49,467 bases of DNA from Mycobacterium persicum (GTDB taxonomy: Bacteria > Actinomycetota > Actinomycetes > Mycobacteriales > Mycobacteriaceae): positions 1 through 49,467 of the forward strand of contig NZ_MVIF01000032.1 of NCBI RefSeq assembly GCF_002086675.1, given 5' to 3'. Position numbers and translations under genes: made by a program. This document shows positions 1 to 7,780 of the stretch, piece by piece; position 1 is the stretch's first letter; every line of letters starts with the position of its first letter. Below the pieces are notes generated by a model, which saw nothing but the letters and a program-made list of their open reading frames with translations, was not told where the DNA came from and ran no database searches.

Positions 1-1077
1 CCCTGCGGCGCCGCCGTTACCGCCGCTCCCGCCAACTCTAGAAGTGCCACCAGCCCCGCCATCGCCGCCATTACCGCCGTTGCCGAACGTTCCAGCTTGC
101 CCACCGTTACCGCCACTCCCACTGTCGCCTCCGCTACCGCCACTGCCCGTCACCGTTCCGCCTTCCCCGCCGTTACCGCCGTTGCCATACAACACTCCAC
201 CCTTACCGCCGTTACCGCCGTGACCACCGAAACCGGTTCCATTTTCGATTCCGCCGGCTCCGCCGTTACCGCCGTTTCCAAAAAGTCCGGCCGAGCCGCC
301 GTTACCACCGGAACCGCATCCGCCGTCTTCGCCACACCCGGTTCCGCCGGCTCCGCCGTCGCCGCCGTTTCCGAAAAGCCCGCCCTCGCCGCCGTTGCCG
401 CCATGGCCGCCCGCTCCGTCATTACCTCCATCGCCACCTGCTCCGCCATGGCCGCCGTTGCCAAACAACCCTCGACTGTTACCACCGGAACCGCCACTGC
501 CGCTGAAACCGGTTACGGAGTTTCCGCCTCGTCCACCGTCGCCGCCGTCACCGATAAGTCCGGCAGCTCCGCCGTTACCTCCGGCGCCGCCGCCGTCTGG
601 GCCAGCTCCGCCGTTGCCGCCTACGCCTCCGTTGCCGATCAGTCCGGCAGCTCCACCATTACCCCCGTAGCCGCCATTGCCCTGGGCGATGGTCGCGGTT
701 CCGCCGGTGCCGCCGGCGCCACCATTACCAATGAGCAGCCCGCCGTGGCCGCCATTACCTCCGCCAGCCGCGGCCCCGCCGGTGCCGCCGGCGCCGCCGG
801 TGCCGAACAGTCCGGCGTTGCCGCCGTTTCCGGCGGTGCCGCCGTTTGCGCCGGTTGTGGGGGCGGTGCCGCCGTTGCCGCCGGTGCCGCCGTTACCGAT
901 CAGGAGTCCTCCCTGGCCGCCGGTGCCGCCGTTTGCGCCGGTTCCGCCGGCTCCGCCGTTACCGCCGTGGCCGAACAGTCCGGCTGCCCCGCCGTTGCCG
1001 CCGTTTTGGCCTGCTGCGCCTGATCCACCGTTGCCGCCGTTGCCCCACAGCCATCCGCCGGCGCCGCCGTTTTGTCC
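1..1077 (-). repeat. PGRS repeat tract (GGN/GGA-coding)
   Basis: About 1.08 kb of imperfect tandem triplet-based repeats. On the plus strand the pattern is gccgccgttaccgccg, which reads Gly-Gly-Asn-Gly-Gly on the minus strand. Many open frames in this stretch on both strands (Pro/Leu-rich or Ala/Val-rich) are by-products of the repeat and are not genes. Confidence 0.9.
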
Positions 1078-1455
1078 CGTGCCGTTGAGCCCGTTGGCGC
1101 CGTTGCCGATCATCTGGCGCCCGACCAGCCATTCGCTGTCGGCGTTGGCTGTGTTGATCGCGTTGCGGGCGGCGTTGTCGATCTCGGTGGCCCAGTATTT
1201 CTCGGTGGTGCCGTTGAGCAGGTCAACAAACTGCTGATGCAGCCACTGGTAGTCACGGCTTAATGCCTGCCAGGTTTGGCCGTGAGCGCTCAGCAGGGCC
1301 GTCATTGCCATCGAGACTTGATCGCTGCCAGCGGCCAGTAGCCCAGTGGTGGAGATTGCCGCAGCAGCAGTTGCTTCGTTAAACACCGATCCGATAGCCG
1401 CTAAATCGGTTGCCGCGCATTCCAACGCGTTCGGCATGAGAGTCACATATGACAC
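1..1455 (-). CDS. PE_PGRS family protein (3' end beyond window)
   Basis: Surface or secreted PE_PGRS protein of the ESX-5-dependent type, cut by the left window edge. The start is GTG at 1455, chosen because AGGAGG lies seven bases upstream and the protein begins V-S-Y-V as PE domains do. The PE domain covers about residues 1-100 (NALECAATDLAAIGS, then AHGQTWQALSR), followed by the YxxxE export motif (YWATE). After a short linker (WLVGRQMIGNGANGLNG) a glycine/asparagine-rich PGRS tract runs without a stop to position 1. At least 485 codons are visible. Molecular role is unknown, as for most of this family. It is convergent with nothing visible here. The identity as PE_PGRS is secure; which ortholog it is cannot be told. 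Confidence 0.93.
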   Translation of the reverse strand, partial: MSYVTLMPNALECAATDLAAIGSVFNEATAAAAISTTGLLAAGSDQVSMAMTALLSAHGQTWQALSRDYQWLHQQFVDLLNGTTEKYWATEIDNAARNAINTANADSEWLVGRQMIGNGANGLNGTGQNGGAGGWLWGNGGNGGSGAAGQNGGNGGAAGLFGHGGNGGAGGTGANGGTGGQGGLLIGNGGTGGNGGTAPTTGANGGTAGNGGNAGLFGTGGAGGTGGAAAGGGNGGHGGLLIGNGGAGGTGGTATIAQGNGGYGGNGGAAGLIGNGGVGGNGGAGPDGGGAGGNGGAAGLIGDGGDGGRGGNSVTGFSGSGGSGGNSRGLFGNGGHGGAGGDGGNDGAGGHGGNGGEGGLFGNGGDGGAGGTGCGEDGGCGSGGNGGSAGLFGNGGNGGAGGIENGTGFGGHGGNGGKGGVLYGNGGNGGEGGTVTGSGGSGGDSGSGGNGGQAGTFGNGGNGGDGGAGGTSRVGGSGGNGGAAG

Positions 1456-2094
1456 AGCGGGTCCTCCTATGATCTACCAATATCGTTGCTTGACAAGCGT
1501 TATGGGATTGACGCGGTGTCAACCGCTCCTACCGTGGGCGATCACGCTGGGTGGGGTGGCCAATGGCGGACTCAAACGACAGCAAAGTCTCCTGCAAATT
1601 CCGGGCCAATCGCTGCCACGCCAATCCCACCCCGGCCAACCCCCCAAGCCCGCACCAGAGTAAATCAGCGCCGAATTAACTTCCGGCGACATGCTCAAGA
1701 ATTCCAATATTTCGCTCCTCAAAGCACCACTCAAGCGCCAGGCGTATAATCACAAAGCAGTCATCAAGAACATATGCAAGTCGAAAAGACGAGTCGTCGA
1801 TCGGGCCTGATCCGAGCGACGACCATTGCACTGCTAATGGCCTTTCCTCGCGCCATCGATGATTACGGCAAAGTTGCTCATTTCAATTGCGCACTGAACT
1901 TATATCGAAACAATTATCCATGAAGAAATTACAAAGATTCAAATCCAAGTGTTTATCTAGCATTAAACAAAGTTTATCAACATCAGGACAAGAGCGCGGG
2001 TGAGCAACCAGCGCACTGCCTTGTGGATCAAGGCCCTAGCCGCGCTGACCCTGCTGCACTTCGGCGCTCACCCGCAGCTCGGCTGCCAGCGAAT
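1456..2094. other. Intergenic region between PE_PGRS and tyrS, with an AT-rich patch
   Basis: No convincing gene. Holds the PE_PGRS ribosome binding site (minus strand, just above 1455) and a TTGACA hexamer on the minus strand (plus-strand tgtcaa at 1517-1522) that could be a promoter element. Roughly 1880-1985 is strikingly AT-rich for this genome. A 32-codon plus-strand ORF (GTG at 2000, stop 2096-2098) overlaps the tyrS stop; it is probably chance. Confidence 0.6.
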
Positions 2095-3372
2095 CTAAGA
2101 CCCGACCCGTTCGACACCTGCGACATTGCGCTTGCCACGGCGCAGGACCAGCCAGCGGCCGTGCAGGAAATCCGTGCCCTGCGGCGTCCATTCGTCGGTT
2201 TCGACGCGAATGTTGTTGACCGAGACCCCGCCCTCGTTGACGGTGCGCCGCGCCGCCTTCCTGCTGTCGGCAAGGCCGGTGGCCACCAACAGGTCCACGA
2301 TCCCGTCGGGAGTACCCGGTTTGAGTTCGGCGACCGTGGTTTCGCGCAGTGCGGCGGCCAGCGTCGGCTCGTCGAGCCGGCCCAGTTCGCCCTGCCCGAA
2401 AAGCGCCCGGCTGGCGTGCTCGACGGCCGCGGTCGCTGCTTCGCCGTGCACCAAGGAGGTGAGTTCGGTGGCCAGCCGTCGTTGGGCCGCACGTTGTTGC
2501 GGGCGCTCAACGGTCGCCTGCTCCAGTTCGGCCAGTTCGTCGGCCGACAGGAAGGTGAACCACCGCAGGTAGCGGATCACGTCAGCGTCGGCGGTGTTGA
2601 CGAAGTACTGGTACCAGGCGTAGGGGCTGGTCAGCTGCGGGTCCAGCCACAAGCTGCCGCCGCCGGTGGATTTGCCGAACTTGGTGCCGTCGGCGGCGGT
2701 CACCAACGGAACGGTGAGCGCATGCACTGCGGCACCGAGCTTTTGGCGCACCAGCCGGACCCCGGCAATGATGTTGCCCCACTGATCGGAACCGCCGATC
2801 TGCAGAGCACAGCCGTGGCGCCGGTGCAATTCGACGTAGTCGTTGGCCTGCAGCAGCATGTAACTGAACTCGGTGTAGGAGATGCCCTCACCTTCCAGAC
2901 GGCGCCGGATCGTGTCGCGGTCCAGCATCACGTTAACCGAGAAGTGCTTGCCGACATCACGCAGGAATTCGATGGTCGACATCGCGGCAGTCCAGTCGAT
3001 GTTGTTCTCGACGATGGCGCCCGTCGGCGAACCCCCAGAATCCGAGAAATCGACGAAACGTTCCAGCTGCCCGCGGATCCGGTCGGTCCATTCGGCGACG
3101 GTGTCGGCGTCGTTGAGGGTGCGCTCGCCGACGTCGCGCGGGTCGCCGATCATGCCGGTGGCCCCGCCCGCCAGCACGATGGGCCGATGCCCGGCGCGCT
3201 GGAAGCGGCGCAACGTCAGCAGCGGCACCAGATGTCCGGCATGCAGGCTCGCGGCGGTGGGGTCGAAGCCGGCGTACAGCGTCGTCGGGCCACGTTGCAA
3301 CTCGGCGGCCAGCGCGTCGAGGTCGGTGGACTGCGCGATCAGCCCCCGCCACCTCAGCTCGTCGAGGATCAT
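2095..3372 (-). CDS. tyrS: Tyrosyl-tRNA synthetase
   Basis: Charges tRNA-Tyr in the cytoplasm. The 425-residue protein begins [14 protein letters not shown] at ATG 3372; the open frame extends further upstream, but this start matches the family N-terminus. The class I signatures are present: the HIGH-type motif HAGH in [11 protein letters not shown] near the N-terminus, and the KMSKS-type motif KFGKS in the middle ([13 protein letters not shown]). The C-terminal part (about the last 70 residues, [18 protein letters not shown]) is the S4-like RNA-binding domain. Transcribed divergently from the P450 gene. In M. tuberculosis tyrS (Rv1689) is next to mpg (Rv1688); here the P450 gene separates them. 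Confidence 0.97.
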   Translation of the reverse strand: MILDELRWRGLIAQSTDLDALAAELQRGPTTLYAGFDPTAASLHAGHLVPLLTLRRFQRAGHRPIVLAGGATGMIGDPRDVGERTLNDADTVAEWTDRIRGQLERFVDFSDSGGSPTGAIVENNIDWTAAMSTIEFLRDVGKHFSVNVMLDRDTIRRRLEGEGISYTEFSYMLLQANDYVELHRRHGCALQIGGSDQWGNIIAGVRLVRQKLGAAVHALTVPLVTAADGTKFGKSTGGGSLWLDPQLTSPYAWYQYFVNTADADVIRYLRWFTFLSADELAELEQATVERPQQRAAQRRLATELTSLVHGEAATAAVEHASRALFGQGELGRLDEPTLAAALRETTVAELKPGTPDGIVDLLVATGLADSRKAARRTVNEGGVSVNNIRVETDEWTPQGTDFLHGRWLVLRRGKRNVAGVERVGS

Positions 3373-3531
3373 GGTGCAAGAGTCTTCCAGGGTAAGGCGC
3401 TGCCGACCCAGCCGGGCTCCGGCCTGACGGGCCCTGATATTTCGGCGAAGATGTGGATCCTCGGCGTTGAGGTTGCGCCACAGAATGGGTAGCGGCGTAC
3501 CAGGCTGCGGCGAGGCAAAACGGAGACGGGA

Positions 3532-4794
3532 ATGCTCAACTCCGACGACGACCACTCGGCATTCGGTTACGATGGCGAAACCCTGATGCCCGAACGCGAA
3601 GTGAATGCCGGCTATGCGGTGGCGGCGCGCCCGTTACGGCAATGCGTAGACAATAGAGCCGACAGCACCGAAATTCGCTCTTCGGAAAGGACCGCAGCGA
3701 CCGAGTTCGATGCCGTCGATCAAAATTTCCAGGTCGACCCTTATCCGGTGTACGCCCAATTGAGGGAGCATACGCCGATTTTTTACAACGAGGAGACCAG
3801 AAGTCGGGTGGTGACCCGGTACCACGACATCGTGGAGTGCTTGAAGAGGTCCGATTTGATCAGCCATGACCAGTTCTGGGACGAACCGGTCAGCCGCCAT
3901 GATCGATCGGATCGCCGGCAAGCCTACGTCGTCAATGCCTTTTCCCACATGATGATGTACAAGGACGGCCGGCCACACGCGCGTATGCGCAAGCAAAGCA
4001 ACCGGACATTTACCCCACCGCAGGTGAAAGCGCGCCAGCCGGAAATAGAGCGAATTTGTCGCACATTATTGGAGGAATGCCGCGAACGCGGAAGGTTCGA
4101 CGACGCACACGACTTCGCTCAACCGCTGCCGAGCATTGTGATCGCAGACTATCTTGGGCTACCACAACAAGACCGGCAATGGATCCGCGCACTCGCCGAT
4201 CGGTTTGCGGTCGTGTTCGAGCCGCTGCTGTCCGACCCGGAGCGAACCGAGATCCTGACCAGCACCGTGCCATTGGTCGACTATCTCTTCGAGCTCATTG
4301 ACACGCGACGACGTCAGCCGGGAGACGACTTTGTGTCGTTACTGGTGGCAATCCGCCAGGAGGATGGCGGTATGACGGACGTCGAACTATGCGCAAACCT
4401 CATGCACCTGTTGGTGGCCGGCAATGAGACAACCACAAATCTGTTGGAGCACATGATCGTACAGCTGACACGGTTCCCCGAGATGCGCGCTGACATCGAA
4501 AGTGACCCCGAAAAGATCAGGGCGTTCATGGAAGAGACGCTTCGCTACGAGGCACCGATCCAGATAATCGCCCGCAAGACCACCGACGAGGTCACGCTCT
4601 ATGACCAGCAGATCTTGCCGGGATCGTTGGTCGCCTTCGTGCTGGGATCGGGCAACCGCGATGAAGCCAGGTTCCCGGATCCGGACACCTTTGACCCGAC
4701 CCGAGCCGACAAGGCGCATCTGTCGTTCGCCAGCGGGGCGCATTTTTGCCTCGGCGCCCCACTGGCGCGACTTCAGGGGAACCTTAGCGTCTAG
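3532..4794 (+). CDS. Cytochrome P450, truncated just after the haem-binding loop
   Basis: Haem-thiolate monooxygenase family, substrate unknown. ATG 3532 is preceded by GGAGACGGGA. Bacterial P450 hallmarks are in order: the N-terminal [14 protein letters not shown], the I-helix oxygen-binding motif ([11 protein letters not shown]), ExxR (EETLRYEAP), and the haem-ligand loop [15 protein letters not shown]. The protein ends six residues later (LQGNLSV, stop 4792-4794), although P450s normally continue about 45 residues past this loop (L-helix and C-terminal sheet). The stop lies in the 3' end of mpg, with a 4-bp convergent overlap. Neither other plus frame beyond 4794 encodes a P450 tail. The gene is inserted into an otherwise conserved tyrS-mpg pair and looks less GC-rich than its neighbours. 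It is probably non-functional or a decayed acquisition; the P450 family call itself is firm. Confidence 0.88.
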   Translation: MLNSDDDHSAFGYDGETLMPEREVNAGYAVAARPLRQCVDNRADSTEIRSSERTAATEFDAVDQNFQVDPYPVYAQLREHTPIFYNEETRSRVVTRYHDIVECLKRSDLISHDQFWDEPVSRHDRSDRRQAYVVNAFSHMMMYKDGRPHARMRKQSNRTFTPPQVKARQPEIERICRTLLEECRERGRFDDAHDFAQPLPSIVIADYLGLPQQDRQWIRALADRFAVVFEPLLSDPERTEILTSTVPLVDYLFELIDTRRRQPGDDFVSLLVAIRQEDGGMTDVELCANLMHLLVAGNETTTNLLEHMIVQLTRFPEMRADIESDPEKIRAFMEETLRYEAPIQIIARKTTDEVTLYDQQILPGSLVAFVLGSGNRDEARFPDPDTFDPTRADKAHLSFASGAHFCLGAPLARLQGNLSV

Positions 4795-5402
4795 TCGCTG
4801 GCGCCCGGGACCGGCGCTCGGGGGCTGCGCCGATAGGCCGACACCTCCGGTCGCCCCGCAAGCCACAATCGCCATGGCCGGTCGGCGGCCTGGCTGACGC
4901 CGACCCGGGGACCGGACAGCCCACGGTGCGTTTCGTTGAGGCTCAACGTCACCGGACTGTCCGGGTCGAACAGGTCAATCCCATTGTCCGCCATGGTGAT
5001 TCCCAATGCTGAGCAGAGATTTCCCGGGCCACGCGCCAGCGCGGCGGTACGAACCAGTTCGCCGCGACGGGACCGGGCGACATCGATGCCGTCCTCGACG
5101 ACGCAAGCTCGCAGCAAGACGGCGGCAGCCGTGCCGTCGGGGCCGCACGAGACGTTGGCGCAGACATGGATTCCGTGGCTGCGGTAGGTGTAGAGGTGGC
5201 CGGGCGGCCCGAACATCACCGCGTTTCGGCCACTGAGCCCGCGGTAGGAATGCGCCGCGGCGTCCGGCCACGGGCCGTGGGGCACCCCGCCGTAGGCCTC
5301 GACCTCGACGACGATGCCGCGCACCCCTCGTCCCGCGAGAGTGGCGCCCAGTAATCGATGCGCGGCAGCGACCGGGTCCACCAGGAGTTGCTCAGCGCTC
5401 AC
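4791..5402 (-). CDS. mpg: 3-methyladenine DNA glycosylase (AAG/MPG family)
   Basis: Base-excision repair enzyme that removes alkylated purines. Starting at GTG 5402 gives [19 protein letters not shown] and 203 residues, which I believe is the length of the M. tuberculosis protein; the open frame extends 18 codons further but without family-like sequence. Family features include VVEVEAYGG (the catalytic Glu region), [22 protein letters not shown] and the [14 protein letters not shown] core. The C-terminus (RAPVPGASD) looks native, so the neighbouring P450, not mpg, carries the damage. Divergent from the ABC transporter with 57 bp between starts. Confidence 0.95.
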   Translation of the reverse strand: MSAEQLLVDPVAAAHRLLGATLAGRGVRGIVVEVEAYGGVPHGPWPDAAAHSYRGLSGRNAVMFGPPGHLYTYRSHGIHVCANVSCGPDGTAAAVLLRACVVEDGIDVARSRRGELVRTAALARGPGNLCSALGITMADNGIDLFDPDSPVTLSLNETHRGLSGPRVGVSQAADRPWRLWLAGRPEVSAYRRSPRAPVPGASD

Positions 5403-5459
5403 CGGAGAGATTGTGCCGTGCCTCTTGACAAGCACCGGCGACAGGTCGATATTCATCGT

Positions 5460-6227
5460 ATGATGAGTTCATCGAGTGATGAATTACCTCGAGGCGGCGC
5501 CGAACCCGCGGTCGTCATCGAAAGCTTGACCGTCATCCGTGGCAAACACACAGCGGTTCAAGATGTTTCACTAGGAGTCGGGTGCGGAACCATCACCGGG
5601 CTGCTGGGCCCGTCCGGCTCGGGCAAGACCACGTTGATGCGCTGCATCGTCGGCTCCCAGATCATCACCTCCGGATCGGTGCGGGTTCTGGGGCTGCCGG
5701 CCGGATCGCTCCCCTTACGCCACCGCGTCGGATACATGCCTCAGGACCCGACCATCTACAACGACCTGCGGGTGATCGACAACGTGCGCTACTTCGCCGA
5801 ACTCTGCGGAATCGACGGTCAAGCCGCCGACGAGGTGATCGACGCGGTGGACCTGAACAGCCACCGGACGGCGCGCTGCGCCAACCTCTCCGGCGGCCAG
5901 CGGGCCCGCGTTTCGCTGGCCTGTGCCCTGGTCGGCCGGCCGGATCTGCTGGTGCTCGACGAGCCGACGATCGGCCTGGACCCGGTGCTGCGGGTCGAAC
6001 TGTGGGATCAGTTCACCGCACTGGCGCGGCGTGGCACCACGCTGGTGGTGTCCAGCCACGTGATGGACGAGGCCGACCGCTGCGGCGATCTGCTGCTGAT
6101 GCGCGAGGGACGGCTGCTGGCCCACACCACGCCGGACGAACTACGGAAGGAAACGGGATGCACATCACTGGAGGACGCGTTTCTGTCCATCATCCGACGC
6201 ACCACCACCGCGCCCGTAGCCGGCTGA
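5460..6227 (+). CDS. ABC transporter ATP-binding protein (Rv1687c-like)
   Basis: Cytoplasmic ATPase subunit of an ABC-2-type exporter, substrate unknown. The start chosen is ATG 5460 (a second ATG follows at 5463), giving 255 residues; the frame is open further upstream but overlaps mpg. Motifs: Walker [10 protein letters not shown], signature [12 protein letters not shown], Walker [13 protein letters not shown] and the H-loop SSHVMDEAD. It overlaps the permease by 70 bp and lies in a three-gene unit with it and a TetR regulator, in the same order as M. tuberculosis Rv1687c-Rv1686c-Rv1685c. The DrrA-like architecture suggests drug or lipid export, but that is inference. Confidence 0.95.
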   Translation: MMSSSSDELPRGGAEPAVVIESLTVIRGKHTAVQDVSLGVGCGTITGLLGPSGSGKTTLMRCIVGSQIITSGSVRVLGLPAGSLPLRHRVGYMPQDPTIYNDLRVIDNVRYFAELCGIDGQAADEVIDAVDLNSHRTARCANLSGGQRARVSLACALVGRPDLLVLDEPTIGLDPVLRVELWDQFTALARRGTTLVVSSHVMDEADRCGDLLLMREGRLLAHTTPDELRKETGCTSLEDAFLSIIRRTTTAPVAG

Positions 6228-6979
6228 GCCTGCAGAACTATACGGCCACTACCGCGAGGATTCTGCGCCAGCTGACTGCCGACCACCGCAGCATCGCGAT
6301 GATCCTGCTGGTGCCGGTTCTGGTCCTCACGCTGATGTATTTCATGTTCGACAAGGTTCCGACCCGCCCCGGCGCTCCTTCCGGATTCGACACGGCGTGC
6401 ATGGTCTTGTTGGGCCTTTTCCCGCTTTTCGTGATGTTCGTCATCACCGCGATCACCATGCAACGCGAACGGGCTTCGGGAACGCTGGAGCGCATCTTGA
6501 CCACACCGCTGCGCAGAATTGATCTGCTCGCCGGCTACGGGACGGCGTTTTCGATCGCCGCGGCCGCCCAGGCCACGCTGGCCTGCATGGTGGCGTTCTG
6601 GTTCCTCGGCTTCGACACCGCGGGCAGTCCCGCGTGGGTTTTCGTGATCGCGATCGTCAACGCCATCTTGGGTGTCGGGCTGGGGCTGCTCTGTAGTGCC
6701 TTCGCCCGCACCGAATTTCAGGCCGTGCAGTTCATCCCGCTGGTGATGGTGCCGCAACTGCTGCTGGCGGGCATCATCGTCCCGCGGGCGCTGATGCCGA
6801 CCTGGCTGCAGTGGCTCAGCAATGCCATGCCGGCCAGCTACGCCCTGGAGGCCCTGCAACAGGTGGGGGCACATTCCGAGTTGACGTACACCACGGTGCG
6901 CGACATCGTCGTCGTGCTGGCTTTCGCGGTCGCGTCCATGGCTCTGGCCGCGGCGACACTGCGACGCCGGACGCCATAG
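6158..6979 (+). CDS. ABC-2 type transporter permease (Rv1686c-like)
   Basis: Integral membrane partner of the preceding ATPase. Hydrophobic segments include MILLVPVLVLTLMYFMF, a segment around GLFPLFVMFVITAITM, and later ones around WVFVIAIVNAILGVGLGLL, IPLVMVPQLLLAGIIV and IVVVLAFAVASMALAAA, giving about six spans. The conserved ABC-2 stretch QRERASGTLERILTTPLRR sits between spans two and three. ATG 6158 (weak GGA upstream) is the only plausible ATG near the family N-terminus (ARILRQLTADHRS), giving 273 residues. The extra N-terminal 30 or so residues overlap the ATPase gene, so the true start could be a non-canonical codon further in. Confidence 0.88.
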   Translation: MHITGGRVSVHHPTHHHRARSRLSLQNYTATTARILRQLTADHRSIAMILLVPVLVLTLMYFMFDKVPTRPGAPSGFDTACMVLLGLFPLFVMFVITAITMQRERASGTLERILTTPLRRIDLLAGYGTAFSIAAAAQATLACMVAFWFLGFDTAGSPAWVFVIAIVNAILGVGLGLLCSAFARTEFQAVQFIPLVMVPQLLLAGIIVPRALMPTWLQWLSNAMPASYALEALQQVGAHSELTYTTVRDIVVVLAFAVASMALAAATLRRRTP

Positions 6980-7590
6980 TGACGATGCGTCGACGCCCCG
7001 GCCGGCCGGCCGGCAACTCCGACACCCGCGAGCGCATCCTCGCGTGTGCGCGGGAACTGTTTGCGCACAATGGTATTGACCGAACCTCGATCCGTGCCGT
7101 GGCCGCGGCCGCCGGAGTGGATGCCGCCCTGGTGCATCACTACTTCGGCACCAAACAACAGCTCTTCGCCGCCGCCATTCACGTCCCGGTGGATCCACTG
7201 GACATCATCGCCCCGATGCGGCAAACCCCGGTCGAGGAGCTCGGCGTGAAACTGCCGACCGCACTGCTTGCGCTGTGGGATTCCGAACTAGGCCCACGGT
7301 TGATCGCGGCGGTGCGCTCGCTGCTGTCGGGCGACGGGGTCACCTTTGTGCGCTCCTTCTTCGAGGACATGGTGACCGCGGAGCTGGGTTCACGCGTCGA
7401 CAGTCCCCCCGGGACGGGACGGATCCGCGCTCAATTCGTCGCCTCCCAGTTGATCGGTGTGGCCATGGCGCGCTACATCATCAAGGTGGAGCCTTTCGCG
7501 TCGCTGCCGGCCGAACAGATCGTGCGGACGATCGCACCGAACCTGCAGCGCTACCTCACCGGGGATCTGCCGGAGGGCCTGGCGCCGTGA
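6979..7590 (+). CDS. TetR family transcriptional regulator (Rv1685c-like)
   Basis: Probable local repressor of the ABC exporter. The GTG at 6979 overlaps the permease stop codon (TAGTG), implying translational coupling; ATG 6985 is an alternative start two codons in. The N-terminal DNA-binding domain is clear: RERILACARELFAHNG followed by the helix-turn-helix SIRAVAAAAGVDAALVHHYF and GTKQQLF. The remainder, about 140 residues, is an unassigned ligand-binding domain that includes VRSLLSGDGVTFVRSFF. Its 3' end overlaps the convergent small gene at 7556-7780 by 35 bp. The ligand is unknown. Confidence 0.94.
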   Translation: MTMRRRPGRPAGNSDTRERILACARELFAHNGIDRTSIRAVAAAAGVDAALVHHYFGTKQQLFAAAIHVPVDPLDIIAPMRQTPVEELGVKLPTALLALWDSELGPRLIAAVRSLLSGDGVTFVRSFFEDMVTAELGSRVDSPPGTGRIRAQFVASQLIGVAMARYIIKVEPFASLPAEQIVRTIAPNLQRYLTGDLPEGLAP

Positions 7591-7780
7591 AGCGGGCGTG
7601 CTCGTCGTCGCCGACGTCGCGGGCCTGCTCGACCAGCAGGACGGGGATGCCATCCTCGATGCGATAGGCGCGCCGCAGCCGCGGGTTGTAGAGCAACGGG
7701 CCGTCCGGGCTGGAGGCGAGCAGCAGCGGACCCTGGTCGGCCGGGCATACCAGGATGTCGAGCAGCTTGTCGTCAATCAT
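7556..7780 (-). CDS. Trm112-like / UPF0434 small protein (Rv1684-like)
   Basis: A 74-residue protein of the Trm112p-like family. The N-terminal core LLDILVCPADQGPLLL and the conserved RIEDGIPVLL block near residue 45 are diagnostic. The family's zinc-type Cys pair is incomplete (one Cys, in VCPADQ), as often in actinobacterial members. ATG 7780 lies within the end of the upstream gene (8-bp overlap), so the two are co-translated, as in M. tuberculosis Rv1683-Rv1684. The molecular function in bacteria is not established. Confidence 0.9.
   Translation of the reverse strand: MIDDKLLDILVCPADQGPLLLASSPDGPLLYNPRLRRAYRIEDGIPVLLVEQARDVGDDEHARFTAPGPPADPR

Noticed and set aside
97..1237. Long plus-strand frames rich in Ala/Val or Pro/Leu
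   Set aside because: They are antisense readings of the PGRS tract; the minus strand has a PE domain, a good ribosome site and Gly-Gly-Asn repeats.
1519..1734. 71-codon minus-strand frame upstream of the PE_PGRS gene
   Set aside because: No ribosome site or recognisable domain; Trp/Gly-rich composition looks like chance in GC-rich DNA.
2000..2098. 32-codon plus-strand ORF with a hydrophobic middle (LWIKALAALTLLHFG)
   Set aside because: Weak ribosome site, ends QRI right after its only Cys, overlaps the tyrS stop, and lies on the strand opposite to where lprJ would be expected. Kept only as a note.
2023..3492. 489-codon plus-strand frame opposite tyrS
   Set aside because: Fully antisense to a well-conserved tyrS with HIGH and KMSKS motifs; the translation has no family resemblance.
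3373..3531. T-box or other leader riboswitch upstream of tyrS
   Set aside because: The gap to the P450 gene shows no T-box core or specifier stem, and mycobacterial T-boxes are known at ileS, not tyrS.
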